Numbered from the stretch's first letter, positions 1-15,121 are shown. The stretch is DNA of 64,000 nt from Paragonimus skrjabini miyazakii (GCA_014338405.1 JTDE01000115.1:55109-119108), one strand, 5' to 3'. Numbers and translations: made by a program. Notes: generated by a model from the sequence alone, not told the origin.

Positions 1-1857
1 CTTCATAGGTGGTCCTGCGCCAAAATAGCACTCAGAAGTAGCCACTTACCGTTCGTTTCACCCAAAGAAAAATGGTCTTTACGTGGCGTACACCTAAGGA
101 GATTGTGACAGGTGGTTAGTTTTCTGGTTTACCGGAATCCCAATCTCAGCATTATTGAAGTAGTTTAGATATATTCACCTGCCAGCTGCTTGCACATGGC
201 TTAGTTAAGTATAATGACGTCTCAGGAAGTCTATTCGTAGTTCCTCTAAGTGTTACACCCTTAATAATAACTTCTACTGAAAAACCCGCTAGCTCAGGAG
301 TGGTACAGCGCATGTGCACAGACAAGTGACATATATCTGTTGCTCGAAAACTGGATATTTGGTTGTCTTCTCACAACATGAGGGGGTAACCACGGAAGTT
401 ATGCGCTATTCAGCTAAAACAGATTTCGAAGACTGAATTGCAAGCCGGCAGCCAATCAGCAACCCAACTTAATGGGAAAGAACATTTGCGGGTAACTTTC
501 GCTCTAGTATTTGTTTTAGGAAAGTATTCTGAATTTATACTGTGTTCTACACAAAGTTGAAGCAGAACTCAGCGAGTTGTTCCATCCAGATCAAATCAAA
601 ATATTGGTATTATTACTGACAATCCCTATATATCGTTTCTGTAGAAATTGTTCAATGCACTACCATCATTTTCATGTTCACAATTAAATTTAAAAAGCAA
701 ATGATTCAGTTGACTGAGACTCTCACAAGGTAAACACTCGTTTCATAGAATCTTAAACTGGATGCAGCCGAGCACACGAACAACTAGAAGGACAAAACCA
801 AAACTTACAGAACAGATATTGTCAAAGGAAACTTCAAACGTATCACTTGTAATTCACAAATTTCCAGGGCCATAGTAATGATAATGGACTACCCTTGGTT
901 TGCTCATACTGAAAAGCTGGGTGCTGGAATAAATATCCTGCTATATTAAACGACTAACCGTCAAGACAACCGAGGCATCTGAGGTTTTCATACGGCAGTT
1001 ACAACTAGTCACGCAATTACTGGGTGAAAAACAACTCGATCTCATAACCATCTGATACAAAAATAGTCGCTACCGAACGTTCATTCGTAAAATCAGTACA
1101 CCGTTACATCTCAAATCCTGTTCGTGTTCTATCAGTCCGTATTTGCGAGGTCGGCGTTTTAAACGATAGGAACAAAAGCACCATACTCATGATCTTTATT
1201 CAAGAGGCAGATTTTGTAGCCACCACAAAAATGATGGTTAATTTCCAGTCGCATGCAAAAATGCAACCTTGGGGACAAGTTGCTTATATGAGTGTTGTAT
1301 ATTCCTGCATTCACTGATGAGGAAAGTAATAGTTTAACTTTCAGATTTTGACAATGATCTTTTGCTCAACAGTTTTCTACTAGGTTCAAAATCAGGGCCT
1401 TAAGGTCAATCATTTATATGATTGTGTGCATCTTACCCTAAACTTATCGAAGGCTTTTAGGGTAACCTTCAAGGTTGCAACCAGAACTCTCATGTTTATA
1501 TTGTTGACTGCAGTTGCAATGATGACTATCTTAAGTAGTATGGTGATATGCTGAAAAATACGATTTCCCATGATTTTTGACAAGTTTGACTTTGGATATT
1601 CTACAATAATCCATTACTCACATTGATTCAGCAGATTGAATTATCCAGTAAATGGATGCGGAATGGCTAGCAATTGTTGCAACGTTACTTTTGAGGTATA
1701 AGCTACCTTACACAATTCCACACTTATTGGCTCCAAGATGGTTTATTTAAAGCGTGTTTTTAATTTTCTTGTCGCTCTAACAAAAAAACCACATACTTGT
1801 TACCAATCGTATTAGTCAAACTGTTAGCATTTATCTAGTAGTGTTGTCTTACTTTAG
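1..1857. other. Upstream / 5' non-coding region, nothing recognised
   Basis: This AT-rich stretch has no open frame of coding character and no RNA gene or repeat that I recognise. It ends in a good acceptor (pyrimidine-rich tract, then TTTAG at 1853-1857). It is therefore probably the intron before the first coding exon, or sequence upstream of a trans-splice acceptor, rather than a promoter. No convincing TATA or initiator element could be assigned. Confidence 0.4.
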
Positions 1858-2122
1858 ACGAAGTTCAAAGAAAAATTAACCAATGCAACCGATCGAGTCA
1901 GCCCCCCTACAACCCGTGCCCGGACGGACTAATGGAGCAGGCTTGCCAATAGATCAGTGTTGTCTAGTTGTTCAAATGCCTTCGGTGGATGAGATGAAAC
2001 GTGAGGTGGCAGATATAACTTGTCAAATGCAATCTGTCTACTGTGGCGAAGAAGCGCCATGCATACAACAAAGGTCAATGGAAACCTCACTGACAGATGT
2101 TGGCCACGGATTATCCAGTGAG
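1858..2122 (+). CDS. Exon 1 (first coding exon) of RasGEF gene; ATG at 1883
   Basis: An acceptor-like TTTAG precedes 1858 and a donor (GAG|gtgagc) follows 2122. The ATG at 1883 sits in a favourable AACCAATGC context. An in-frame TAA at 1877-1879 blocks any upstream coding frame, so 1883 is the only sensible start and 1858-1882 would be 5'UTR. It encodes residues 1-80 and ends in phase 0, matching exon 2. The peptide begins MQPIESAPLQPVPG and is hydrophilic, with six cysteines and no signal peptide or membrane segment. I recognise no domain. The acceptor just before a 25-nt leader would suit either a non-coding 5' exon or spliced-leader trans-splicing, which is known in flatworms; the sequence cannot tell these apart. 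Membership in this gene is inferred from strand, phase and order only. Confidence 0.55.
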
Positions 2123-5100
2123 GTGAGCCTAACGTTCAATGTTAACGTATACGTTTACTGAATAAACATTGTGTACAAAACGTTCATTTGATGTTTTACC
2201 TTAAGAAACGCAATAGACGTTAAAATGGTGGGAGTAAATAAATAAGGTTGAATCACTACAGCGGATAACAATCGTATTGTTGTAAGGTATGTCGCATACC
2301 CCTGCAACTACACCGCATTTCCGTTCCATTGAACATCGCAATCTACCATCCTTTAGCAGCATCATTGATGTATGTCCTCTCTATATTTGGTCAGTAGAAG
2401 ACAACTGTCTTCAACATTATTTTATTCTTTTTATTAGACTTCCTGGACTTTCTAGAAGATATTTGTTGCAGTTTTTGTTGAGCACAAGCATAAACACGTG
2501 TGTGAAGTTTTCGTTTGGATTTCCGCTTGCCTACGAGTTGTTTTTCTGTATCACTTGTTTGGTTTTCAGTGGAAAACAATATGAATTAGTTGGTAGCTCA
2601 CAGCAGTTTCCATTATCGCATACATTATCTCTAATTAATACAAATTCCCGTCGCGTTATTTTATCAGAAACGTCTAGCTTCTGACACAGTTATTTTGACC
2701 CAGGGTTCTTATAAGTATAATGAGTCGCGTACTCCAAAATTTTACTCCAGAGTGTCATACTTTAGTTTGCATAAAAGCCTCTCTTGTATTATTCTCTCTT
2801 AGTCACCAATGGTATAAGTTAGCTATTTATTCGGGCCCAGTGACACGAAACGTTGTCAATTAGAGAAGAAAAACGCAACTAATGCAAATATCATATATTC
2901 GTTTTTTATTGCGTATCCTGTAAACAGTGATCCGCGGCATGTTAGCAAATGCGCGTACAGCAAGCGTTCTTCTGGCATACATGAACGGCTATGCCAGCGT
3001 CTCGGTGAGAACGAAAAGCTAAACGGACCGAAATCCAAACTGATGTTTTCAAATTGACTGCAGGACGCTCTTTTTTTCAATTAATTAGAGTAGGTTTAAA
3101 AGAATTATGAAAGCCCAGCAGTCTTAGCTCACTAAGCCTACCGACAATAGCAGTCCAGCGTACTAATTTTCAACTTCAAACGTTTCTTACTACCATGGTA
3201 CGATGGGCATTCTTGACCTTGGCGTTGTGTAATACTCATCAGACGTTCACAATTGCGAAACTATTCGCACAGAGGATAAACTTCTCAACTAGTTACTGTA
3301 ATCCTTTTCTTCTCGAGGATAACAAACTTAAATAACTAGTCATTTAAGGATGGACTTGAAAATGGATGACTCGAATAACTCTGTAACTTATAATTCAGAC
3401 TCCCATTGCTGCATACGATCTCAAGTGTAACTTCAAAATTCACATGCTATTGAGTGTATCGTTTTTAAAGGTACAGTTTTTTCCAAAAATTCTTCAATAT
3501 TCTACACAAGAAGGCCACCGATTAGCATATCATGCAGTTCAGTCAACATGTAAGATTGTCGTTTTGCTTTTATTAATTTGATCCAGAATACAGATGATTT
3601 TGTAGCGGAGTAATGTATATCAACAAACAACTAAGTTTTGCCGGGAAGCCTTGATGAGCACTTCAGTAAAGAGTCATATGACAGCGTAGAATTGTTGCCT
3701 TTAACTCACCTATATTGTTCGAAGTTGATGTTTACCAGAAAACTTTACTTTTCCGAACGCGTACAACAGTTATGCAACCACAAGCAATCTGTTTTCGATT
3801 AAATAACCAGTGCTAGCTCAGCTACTTCAATGTACAGAAGAGTGACAGATTTTTGGTGGCTGGATAAACGTACTTCATTTATTGAAGAATGTGTCTCTTC
3901 TCAGAGTGCATATTTTGGACGAAAACGCCGGGTTCTTTGATAAACTCATCAAATTAGTTATTCTGGCATGAAATTAAACAATCTTTGTAAACTTACCATA
4001 GTGGGGATAATATTTTATTTTCAGATTGATGAGCAACACACGTTCCGCACGTATTTATTACAATCTAGTTATTAAATTAGCTCACACAGACACTGCAGCG
4101 GTAAGAATGTATTGTAATCGTGTTTAGGAGAGACCCACGGGTAAAAACCCTAGTACTAGTTTAGAAATAAACCGCTTAAAACGGTCACGTTCTCAGCGGA
4201 ATTCCAGGTCTTTCGCTGCCAGGTCTCTTCTAATTTGCCAAATTCGGCAAACTTGATATTCATAAAAGTTACTTCAAGTCTGCTGACTGTTAGACAGTTC
4301 AAGAATTAAAATTAGATGAACATTTCATTAAAAAATGGCAAGTGTAAAAAGGTGTGAAGGTGAGTAGGAAATTCAGTGAAAAATTTGTGGTCTAATAAAC
4401 GGGTATTCGTATATTGGTTGACACTGTTGTCTAGTGAAGAAATTATGAGTGTAGCCAAACGGATAATTCTGAGCTTACTAAACCACATCAGTATAAAAAG
4501 AAGACAAACGTTGCGTTATGATAACGTTTACTTCACAGTCGTCAGTCACAAACAGAAAATATGCAATTTATGTACATGGTACAACCAAGGCAGAACAGTG
4601 ATTACACAACCTCACATATGCTGCGTAATCTGGGATCCCCTTAGATTGTCTTTGTTACTTTTGTGCACCCACTGTTCTTTTGTAAGCTCAGATGAGCACC
4701 ACTTCACTAAGTATCAGCAACGTGGACTTTCGACTGCACAACGGTATCTAGAATGAGTTTACCGGGTCGACTTAGTGGCCTGTTATCGTGAGATGTTTAA
4801 CAGTTGATGACGTTATACTTCGGGCAGCCTGTTCATCAAGTTGGAACTGGTGCGGTTTCAATCGCTTCAGCCGTTTTGCGATGTGTTTGTTATTCATTCT
4901 GCTGATTTGAACGTCATTGTGGCTCATACTGAACTGGTGCACAGCACTAAAGACAAAAGTGTCGGAGGAAATGCGTTCGGATGACAGGTTCTCTAGTAGT
5001 TTGAACTGAGCTCAATTGCGCATCCGTACATTTTCGAACTGGAGCAGACTTTAGATGGAGCACGACACAGTAGGCTAGGGGTTAGACGGTTAGTGGCAAA

Positions 5101-8100
5101 AACAGAAAAATATCCTTCTTCTGAGCCGTCTGGATAGTCTCGTTGTTCTTACCTACCTAATTATGTGTCTCAGTTAACTTCTCAAGATACTGGTCTGCTA
5201 GCGATTTTCCCCTCAGCATCCCCCGTTTTGTCCGTAGTTTATCAGGAGGACAATGGGCCTGGTTACGTGAACCATGGTTATGACAAAACCACATCTGTAT
5301 AAAACTGGAACAAATCAATAAAATCGATGTTGACCACTCCATGTTGTTATGTGATGGACTGAACACCTAGCCACTAAACACAGAGTCAAGGTTGGTGACG
5401 CATACTCTATGATTTTTTGAGGTCACCGGAAACGTATCCTACAGTTTACTGAGGCTGTGACTATCAGATGTTATAATCCCCCCTGTATGTTAAGAAAGAA
5501 TTGTGTTGACGTTGCGGCTGCCCTGGTAGTCAGCATCCCCATATGTGTAATCTTCACTTCTGTGACTGTCTGTCCAATCCTTTAAGACATTATTTCCGCT
5601 CTATGGAACCTTATGTTAATGGTTAAAATTAGTTACATGTCCATGTTTGATCAGAATGTACGAAATGTCATTTCAGAGAACATGATTTACGTCTTCTCAT
5701 TGCCTTATTCAAGAACTAAACACCGCAAATAGCCATCTGCATGTCTAGCGACAAGTATATCAAGAAAGCCAAATTGTCGTTAAACGTAGATTAGTGAGAG
5801 AAAGATGAGGTGGGCTGAATATGACGAATTTGGTTGAAGTCAAATTAAAATGTGCTATTAGTAAAAATTAAAATACCATCACCTTGGAGTTTTTACAATA
5901 ACGATTTGGCTATACAAGCCGGAACCAGCCGCTTAGTCTCTCATATGTCGATATCCTCTAGTTTTTTGTCTAACAGACTACCAATAGCAACCCCGTCTAC
6001 CTCTCTGTAGACAAGACCCTCACAAGTGAAGCCAATATGTTCTACAATTAATACGAACATTATATTTGAGGTATTCACATGAAACAATTTTGTCTGACTG
6101 GTGATGACATTACATAAAAATCAACCTTTTTGCGAAGAGTGACATTCGTGTAGAGGAAAACAACAACCATGGAATACATCACTTGAGTACCCACCAAAGC
6201 GCTTTCTGCGGTTTCAGTGAACTCATAGAAGTCCATCAAGCATTGTGTACATAAAACGTTGCGGATGAAACCCAAAATGTGGACTAACCGACGGGATACT
6301 TCATGGTACACAGATCTGCTCATGCACAAATTCGGACTAGATTAATCATGCAAACCTCAAAACGCCAGGTGCAGTTATTCGTTTGTTGATCCAATTGATA
6401 AGAAAGGCAGCGGTAAACTTTATAGGTTGTTCAGATCGTTATTACCTAAATTACTGCTGATGAGAAAGACGCTTCTAACCTCATGTTGTAAGACATGAGT
6501 ATGTGTATGTGGCCAGGAAACCGTCTGCTTACAGGGACCGAAGTACATTGCTGCTATTCCAGCCAGAGGCTCTGGAAATGATACCTCATCTCTGCAAAAA
6601 ACAGTAAGCAAACTGCAGGTAGGTCGAGTTTTGTGCGCCTGCTCAGATATTAGTTCTGCGAATGTAATTTCCACTTTGGAAATTATTTACATGAAGCTGC
6701 CGAAGGTTTCACAGTAAATTAAGCCGTTTCAATTAGTGAACCTAGAAACTTATACTGACGTGACTCATACATTTAATGAAAAGTGCCTTCCACTTAAGCG
6801 GAAAAATTTCATTTCCAATAATGAGGTAGGAAAATATCATCGATAGTTCACAGTGCAACTACGATCACGTCTGAGTGTAGATTTCCTATTCAGACAAACA
6901 TTCCACTTAATTGTAATTGAAAGGAAACTCTTGACTGGAGAGTAGACGTTGCTTGAGCTGAGAAATAATGTATATTTTTTTAATAAGGATTGAACTATAG
7001 TCATTGAGTTTGTAATAATTGAGTTCTGTTCATCTCACACTAAAGGCTAGCCTGAAGAATCACTTGTGTCTATTCACGGCTGCCTTGATAAGGGATACTT
7101 TAGCTGCCTCCGTAAATTCACTTGACAAGTTTCCACCATGTAATGTCAGCCAAATTAAAAATGCCGACTTATCTGTACATTCTGTGTAGTACCTTAGATT
7201 ACTTATTATACTTGTCTACCCGTAAGTGAAACACCCCTCATAATTTATCAAAGATACTTTATATCCCCAGTTTAATCCCTTCATGCTTGGTCCATTTTAT
7301 TCAGCATCAGACGGCCCCGCCTGATAAGCACCTGGATTGAAAACAAATTATCTGTCGGAAATATGTTATATACTGCCCAGAGAAAAAATATGGTTCCGTG
7401 GTTCATTTCTTATCGTATCGACGGGCAACCTTTACTTGTTTGCGAAAGCCAAAAAGGATTATAGATGTCGTTCAGTCTATATGTTAGTTGTCCAGATTTC
7501 TGAAATATTCGATTACACTTGATTTCCTTGTAAGTGCACAATCCACTTACTACTCACAGTCCGGAACGTTTATAGACGATGGCACTCGTCAGTCATTTGA
7601 ATTTATCTGAAACCGTTATTGCCGGCAATGAATCAGCAATACACAGACTGCACTTAATGGTTTCGGACTATAATGTATCGAGATTTTCTACTCGATCTGA
7701 TATTACTATACGTATTGACAGTTTGTGTGGTTGAGCCTTGGCTCTGTCGAATCTAGTTTCTAGTAATCAAACACAAAATCAAATCGAACACAAAATTCAT
7801 TGACTGAACTTCCCAAAATATACGTCTTCATTTAAATGCAAACTTGTCTGGCAAACGTACAGTTTAGTCCACGCGCAAATGCTAGAGAATAGTGAGCTTC
7901 TAAATAAAAACAGATGATTGTTGAAAGACATGTATATTTTGAGATGAATCCATTTCCCAAACTCTTATAAGTCAAATAACTTAAAACATGAAAAATAAAA
8001 ACTGTCACGTAAAATTGAAAAAGAACTAAACCTAAGACGTGGACGTTCAGCGCCTACGCATATTTTAAAGGAGCATCACTCTGAACCTCACTGCTAGTTT

Positions 8101-11100
8101 CTTTTGAGCACACAACTGAAACAAGTGCTTGGCAGTCAGCAACGTTTCCAATAGTCGACAATACCGTCATTTGTATTACGCCCAACCACGTGGATCACGG
8201 AACTCAGAAAGCTCAGCGGCCAGTCACTAAATCGATGAAGAAAATCTGTGGGAAATATCACTGACATTTTTATTTAGCTGTGACTTACCATTGGTAAGTT
8301 ATTTCATAATAAGTTTTATACATTTTGTAGGCCTTCCATGCCCATCCAAGCAGTGGGTCAGTTTATAAATTGTGTGAGAAATAGAAACTGCATAACTGCT
8401 TATTTTTGTTGACAGCATCGGTATTCCTACGGTTTGTTTGAACACAACTGGTTATTTCAACGAACAAGTGGTTACATTGTTATCATCAATGTTAACTGAA
8501 TGGCAAGTATATTCTAGTGATTTGAAATTGAACACTTAATAGAGCAGATAATATATTACATTTTCGCACCGAACATCTGTTTTTGCATTTGGCAAGAGCC
8601 CAAGGGTGTCTAACTTATTTCAGCCTTCTGCTTTATATTAACATAAATTTGTTGGCATAAGATTGAGTTTATAATCGAATCAAGTAAAAGCTAAATGATA
8701 ACAGTTCCCCTAAAACTTTTTATAGCAAACTTTGGCATGTGGGCAACTGTCGGACATCTGTTTAGCTCCTTCACTCCCTACCTTGGTTGGCAAAATTGTT
8801 GAGCGTCAAACACATTGTGTGTATTGTCCAACCCCCTTAACAGATTGTGACAAAACATGGTTTGTAAAGCTGCACATAAACATCGTCTGGATGAACATGT
8901 GTTTTTCCGTACAAATGTCATTTTTGACTTCTGTGATATAATCTGTGTTGTAATCTCTTGAACATTGTTTCCTGATCATGACTTTATGTACTCCCTGGGG
9001 GTATAAAAACGAGATAAAAACGTTATGTCTGTTTCTTCCAACCTTTAGCAATAGCTGTGGGAATCAATGTTTTTGTCGCTTAACCAGACGATATGAATGT
9101 CAATGTGATTAGTGAAGTAGGTGATGGAAAGCGACTTGAACTCTTTGTCATACGACTCAAGATTTGTGTATTGCGAATGAACGCAGAATTGTAAAATGTG
9201 TTCTCACTATGAACAAAATATGTCATATTATTAATTATTCAATAAGTTTTGAAACAATATGGAGGCAATTTTGCTGTTTTGTAGTTATTAGTCCCCAAAC
9301 ATTTTAGTGCTTTTATTGAGTTCTCTGAATGCCCATTCATTATTCGAAACTTCTACCAGGCGTCTGTTAACTGTGGAACAACCGAGGAACAGGGCCATAT
9401 GGGCTTGGCTTCATTAAAGCAAACTAGCATTTACACAGTGGATTGCGTTGTTACTATCTGATGTAGCCCTCAATCAATACAGTCGGATATTGTGGTGCCC
9501 TTCTATGCAAGAAAATTTGTAACTGATGCTAATGACTATTTTTTCTATTCAACATACATCGAGAAAATTATTAGACAAGCTGTTTACCTGCTGGTTCAGA
9601 CAAAAAACTCATAGACAGTTTCAAACAATGTTTTTGAATAACATGTTTATTCTAGTGATAAGCACGACAGGTTGTATGTTTTAAGTTGTATTCTATCAAA
9701 TGATCGTACACCTTTGTGATTCAACACCGATTAAACCAACTGCACAATTGTATACACTAACAACCGTCTTCAGGTATACCGACCGCAAAGGCTGAGAAGG
9801 TAGATGTGTTATCTACGATGACGAACAATCGAAAATTACACGACAGTGAAATCATATTAACCCATTTGACAATAGATCAGAGGTTATCCAAGTCTTCTAC
9901 GAAACCCTTAATATTTGATTTCATAAATGCTAACAATGTCAGGGACTAGTTTTGGGGTATTCTTTTCTTCAGCAAGTACTTCGTTACTCCCAAATTATTT
10001 GGAAAGACATCACTAAAGACGGCATTGCGAAGACGCTTCTTTGACCGCTGATAACCATTATCAGTTTATTATATATGGGCATTTTGAGCAAAGTGTAGTT
10101 AACCTAAGTCAACTTCAATAGGATGGCTTTAAGTATGTCTATCGTGAACACGAAGGCGTACAGCGTACAAATTCTCTTGTCCTTCAGATACGTTTATTTG
10201 GCCAACCTGGATGAGCATAATTTTGAAAAATATACCGGTTATTAAAGATGTCTAATTAGACAGTTGTTAGCCTGACCAGGTGGTATATGTCATTGATACA
10301 ACTGAGATTTGAACTCCGAACCACTTTTCTTTGTGGTAACGGCTTTGACCAACTCGTCATTATTCCTACGATTGACACAATCGAAGTATAAGATACATTT
10401 ACTTGCAATTGACTGAATACTTCCTAGGTAAAGACAGCAAACGTTTCACTTGCTTCGTTCGACGTGTAACGTGGGCAATTTAAAATTTCGCTTATTGTTG
10501 AGTTCGGTGAAACATTGAAGGCGATGTCGAATTGGTGTTTTCAAGTTTCAAGTAAACCGCCTAATGCACAGAAGCACGCAACACACTGCTTAGAAACTTC
10601 AATGGTTTCTACGAATTCAACTTGATACAGAGGCCGTAAATGTAAGACATTAGATTCACCTTAACATTACTGCCAGTGTGTCCCCCTCAGAGGAAATCGA
10701 GCAACTAATACGTTTTTCACGAATGATTGTGTTTGTTTAAATGGATCACTTTGATCAATAACGGAATAGATGACTGGGTTGTTTCGAGAGAACGTAGACA
10801 GGAGCTTGAGTCCCGGTTTTGGCACGGATATGCACCACTGACAAATTTTAGCAACATCGACGCTCAGTTGGATAAATTTTTAAAGCAGTCGACAGCAAAG
10901 CCAGGATAAATAGTAAAGATCAGTTGCGAATTGTATTCAAGTTGCCTAGCAAGTAAGGTAGTAATGAATAAACGACCGTTCCCGCAGATATTATTGCATG
11001 ATAATATACTACAATACCACCAATTTTGCGAGAACAGTTCGCCTAATATAACTGGCACTCTGTGAACAGATATCAGTGAATATCCGGACTCTTTTTGCGT

Positions 11101-14100
11101 AACTATCCAAACGGCTGTCAGTGGAAGCAAACCATGATGGATGGGCACCAAGTTTATCAATTGTTAAACCGAAACAGACAACCATCGTCCAATGTCTAGT
11201 TAAATTGTGAACAGATGACTGACAGCTGTCTCGTTTCTAAACATTTTCGAAAATCGTTGACAGTCCAAATTGTAGCGTACACGGCTGGTATCTAGGGTTC
11301 TAGATTTATGATTTAGACTGGGTAAATACTTTAAAATTAAGTGGAGTGCTTATGGCATAGCATTTGGATTTGTGAAAGGTCACGGACAGAGCTGGAGCAA
11401 CTATTGCAAAATGTTTCCATTTGTGCAGCTCTTTGTGTTCGTTAACTTGCAATCAGCATAACATATATGCAACGTACTGGTGCAGAACAAAATTAGATAA
11501 CTTCCGGTTTGGCGGATTAGTCAGTTCTTTGGTGGTCTGTTTTGTTTTGTTGAAGATCTTTTATTGGAAAAATCTTGTCTTTTTGGCCCAACCCACCAGG
11601 GTATTCCACATTTCATTCAATCAGTAGAGAACGATCACCAGTAGAGTGAGTACTCACAGTAGAACGTAGCCTGGTATTCTGATATGTTAACTTAGACATG
11701 AATAGGATAGATAAAATGATGCCTTGCAAGGATGTTGACAGTAGTGCATTTGTCGGTCGTTTCACGGCTGTCTCAAGAGTGAAGCTTGAGTCTGGTACTT
11801 CTTTCCGAATGGTAGAGGTGAAGATTAAGTTATATTAAATTGGTATCTAGTCTACATAAATACGATAAAGCACTTTAGTCTAATATCAGGCACTAAAGAC
11901 AAGTACAACATCGTTTATCAGATTGGATCAACCAATTATTTGCCTGTGTTCAGATCCCTTCGGTGGATTTCGATGAGCAGTGTCCTGAACAGTGTACCAT
12001 AGAATGAGGCAGTGAAGTGAATCGGAATACCCTTTGTCAGCAAATGTTTGCTATTTACGACATTGTATAGTTACCTATGGAGATAGTATGTGAATTGTAC
12101 TTGCCGTCTTTTTATTGGGTCTGGCCTAATCGTCTAGTTTGACGAACGCAGACAGATTTTGTCAACGTAAATGACAGCATTATGGATTATACATACTGAT
12201 TGCTTTAGTGGTTTCTATTAGCTCTAAACCTTCTGTCGGATTTATGTGGTTTACGTGTAAATATTTATTATACTTAAGACTCTTTACTGCATTATTTTAT
12301 ATAAAATCTGAGACACTTTTTACATTCTGCGCTGTTTGAATATGAAATATAACAGTTATTGCCGAATACGATTATTCTCTATTCTTTGTTGCAGTATATT
12401 TAAGGAGTATCTTTCTATCCAAGACCATATGCTACTTAGATAATCCAGGCTTTGTCAACAGGCAGCTTTAAAACAACGCGTTTGGGAACGATTGGTGAAC
12501 AATTACTAAAAACCAAGCAAAGTTTACTTCGGGTGGAGGAGAACGGAGGAAACACTAGAATCGCACTTTTTCATGATAGCAATTTGTTTTACTGATTAAA
12601 ATGCAGGGGGATTCGAGTGAATGTGTAAGTAAGACAAAGCAATTTTTACTCATGAGCTTTCAGGAATTTGTTTGTGAAATCTGTCAAGCCAAAGTTAACA
12701 ATTCAAGATATTTTACATCACACATGTCTTCGTCACTGAAGGGCGCACTGTTTAACAATACGTAAGATGGTATCAACCACAAAACTGTTTCAGAGAACAG
12801 AACGCGATAGTCTAAATACTCGCAGGCGTGCAAGTGATAGTAGGTTACAGTGTGAAACATATTTTATCTCCACTGAAAGCAAATGATAAATTTACTCCAT
12901 TAGAGGGTAAAATAATAATATGCACTTTTGAAATATATTCCATACATACATATTTCATACATTAAAATTAAGAGCGAACGGTTAATTGGCACGGATTTAA
13001 TTACAGGTACCACCTGATTTTTTTAAATTTAATATAATGCTTCAAAGCATACTTTCACACAGTAATTCTCCTTACAAGTGATGGATGTTGAAGTTTGTTT
13101 CAGGTTCTACTTTTTGTCGTCTAACACTTCAAATCAGAACAAAATTGTGTTATCATATGAACAACTATTGTGTGTTTGATAAACGGTTATAAAGATTTTA
13201 GGTTTGAACAAATTTTCAACGTTTATTAGAATAATCAACTTTTGATCTTTGTACAAAAAATTAACCGTTAATTCATGCTTCATAAATTCGACTCTGCAGT
13301 CCTCTTTTGTGGCCATATGAAAATGTGCTTGCACTGTTCCTTATATCCGAGTTATTGAGCGAATTATCCATTCAGTTACTTTTGGTCTACTGTTCGTGCT
13401 AGTCTAATAACTAACCACATCGTGTAGAGATTGTGTTAGCTCTGGCGGCCACCAAATCGTATGTATGAGACTTATTATTTTGGTATGTTCCACAGGTAAC
13501 GATCTAAAGAAATTATGCACTACACTTTTGGTGATTTTCTCCGAAAGCCTTACGCTAAGTAGTGAGTCAAACTAACGGCATAACATGCTACTTTTGACAA
13601 AGCTTGATTACTCTTACATTGCAAAGCAGGTTTTTATTGATCAAAAACTTCTCAACAGTAACACTATCTGAGGTTAACACACATAAAAATATCGGACGTT
13701 TGACTGATATGCGTTTTCACTGAATGAGCTGATTAAGAAAGCTACGAGACCCACCAGCGCATAATCGTAAAACTTTTACATTGAGTAATGCCGGGTAAAG
13801 TTGTCAGCAGATACGTTGAGTGTTGTGGTTAAAGATGTCAATGTAACCTTCCGGCCTGTCGTTGACAGGTGACTCCGAAATATTTTACATAGTTCACTTC
13901 CTACAGGTCTCGAGACAACCGTGATCTAGATGCTGAACGGGAGACATTGAGTAGTTTGTGTATGTTTTGCACGTTTGCTTCAGAAATTATCGGTTGCGCT
14001 TCTGTTGAGACAGGCTGGACAGATTAGCACTCATCTTCCATGATAAACAGATATATTTTTATGACGGGGACGTTTGTTTTGGAACAAAGCCATGGTGAAA

Positions 14101-14809
14101 TATTTGGCTTTATTGTGCAAGGGAAGCAGTTCACCGTAATTAAAATTTCAGACGCGTTAATGTGTATTTTTTATACCGTTCATCATCCTATATGAGCAAT
14201 GCACTCATAATCGCCATTGAAAATACGCTATTGATCATTTGGTTTTGGTCGTTTTGTTAGGGCTTGCATGCTGTGCACCACATTGAGCTTACCCGAAGTA
14301 GCTGTGCACCGATCAGCTAAGCACTGAGTGTCGTTCTCCGCTTCATTTCACAAGAAGTTGATGTCAGTGATAGTAAGGAACGTGTATGCTTCATACTTCA
14401 TCCATAATGCATCATATATGTAATCCTAACCAGGAAGATGGCATTCTGATCAGCCCTTTGTTTAATTGACATTTTTAAGGATATTTCACCAGTTGACTAG
14501 CAGGGCACTAACATGAGCACGTGTTTGCCATAGGCGTTGAGATTCTCTGGCATTTCTAATAACTTGAACTCACTTCATTCCGGCAAAATGACACTTTAAT
14601 CGATCGCCTCTGCTTCACTGCATTGACGTTACATGATCACCGTTGATTATATGCAACGAACTGGAACGAACGGTAGGTGTTTTGTGTGACTTCTTTGGAA
14701 TCTGTATTATTGATTATTTTGTGCGTAGAATGTTATAAGAAATGCATAACTTGGTTTCCTCGATTTTATGACATGTTTCTGTCGTCCCAATATTGTGATA
14801 TTTTGCCAG
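2123..14809 (+). other. Intron 1 (about 12.7 kb), no gene recognised
   Basis: This sequence lies between phase-0 exons 1 and 2. Several open frames of 60-130 codons occur (for example 2289-2684 and 4376-4756), but none has splice sites, domain motifs or coding-like composition. Around 4760-5090 the base composition is somewhat GC-richer and may be a decayed repeat. A small perfect palindrome of the form ACTTACCA-T-TGGTAAGT lies at about 8283-8299. No RNA gene was seen. Confidence 0.5.
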
Positions 14810-15121
14810 GATGACGAGAAAAAAAGCTTAACCTTTCAAAGTCCCACGATGCAGAAGTTCAATACATTGGGCAAATTATCTCCTATGACAACCACAACGA
14901 CGACTGCGGAACGCGGATCTGATTGGCGCTCAAAGTCAAACACCATAGGCAAAATGATGGGTACTAGAACCGACGTGTTGGAACCTACACCCAAAGAAAC
15001 CTCGATAAGTTCCAGTCTTCCTCGAGAGGAGCAAGTGTCAGAAGAATTTGTTATAAATGGAAAACGTTACAGACAAACCTATCATAGACGTGTCGTGCTG
15101 GAACGACGGACCACTCGAGAT
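14810..15121 (+). CDS. Exon 2 of RasGEF gene (N-terminal extension, residues 81-184)
   Basis: The acceptor is TTTTGCCAG|GATGAC and the donor CGAGAT|gtaagt, both strong. The 312-nt exon is phase 0 at both ends and encodes 104 residues starting DDEKKSLTFQ. Visible features are a run of six threonines (LSPMTTTTTTAERG), a Ser/Thr-rich middle, and a charged C-terminal segment EEFVINGKRYRQTYHRRVV followed by LERRTTRD. That last segment is strongly basic and could be an amphipathic or nuclear-localisation-like stretch. It loosely recalls the short conserved segment ahead of the REM domain in RalGDS proteins, but here it is hundreds of residues upstream, so I do not claim homology. Low-complexity threonine tracts of this kind are common in disordered regulatory N-termini. 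The frame stays open past the donor to 15241, but that extension looks intronic. Confidence 0.72.

Noticed and set aside
2289..2684. 131-codon plus-strand frame just after exon 1
   Set aside because: Low-complexity Phe/Leu/Ser translation typical of T-rich intron, and no donor or acceptor fits the phase of exon 1 or 2.
4376..4756. 126-codon plus-strand frame in intron 1
   Set aside because: No paired splice sites, no motif, and no clear coding composition; consistent with chance in a 12.7-kb intron.
10727..10909. 60-codon frame with a semi-coding look (RRQELESRFWHGYAP)
   Set aside because: No acceptable acceptor and no GT donor before its stop; exons 1 and 2 already match in phase.
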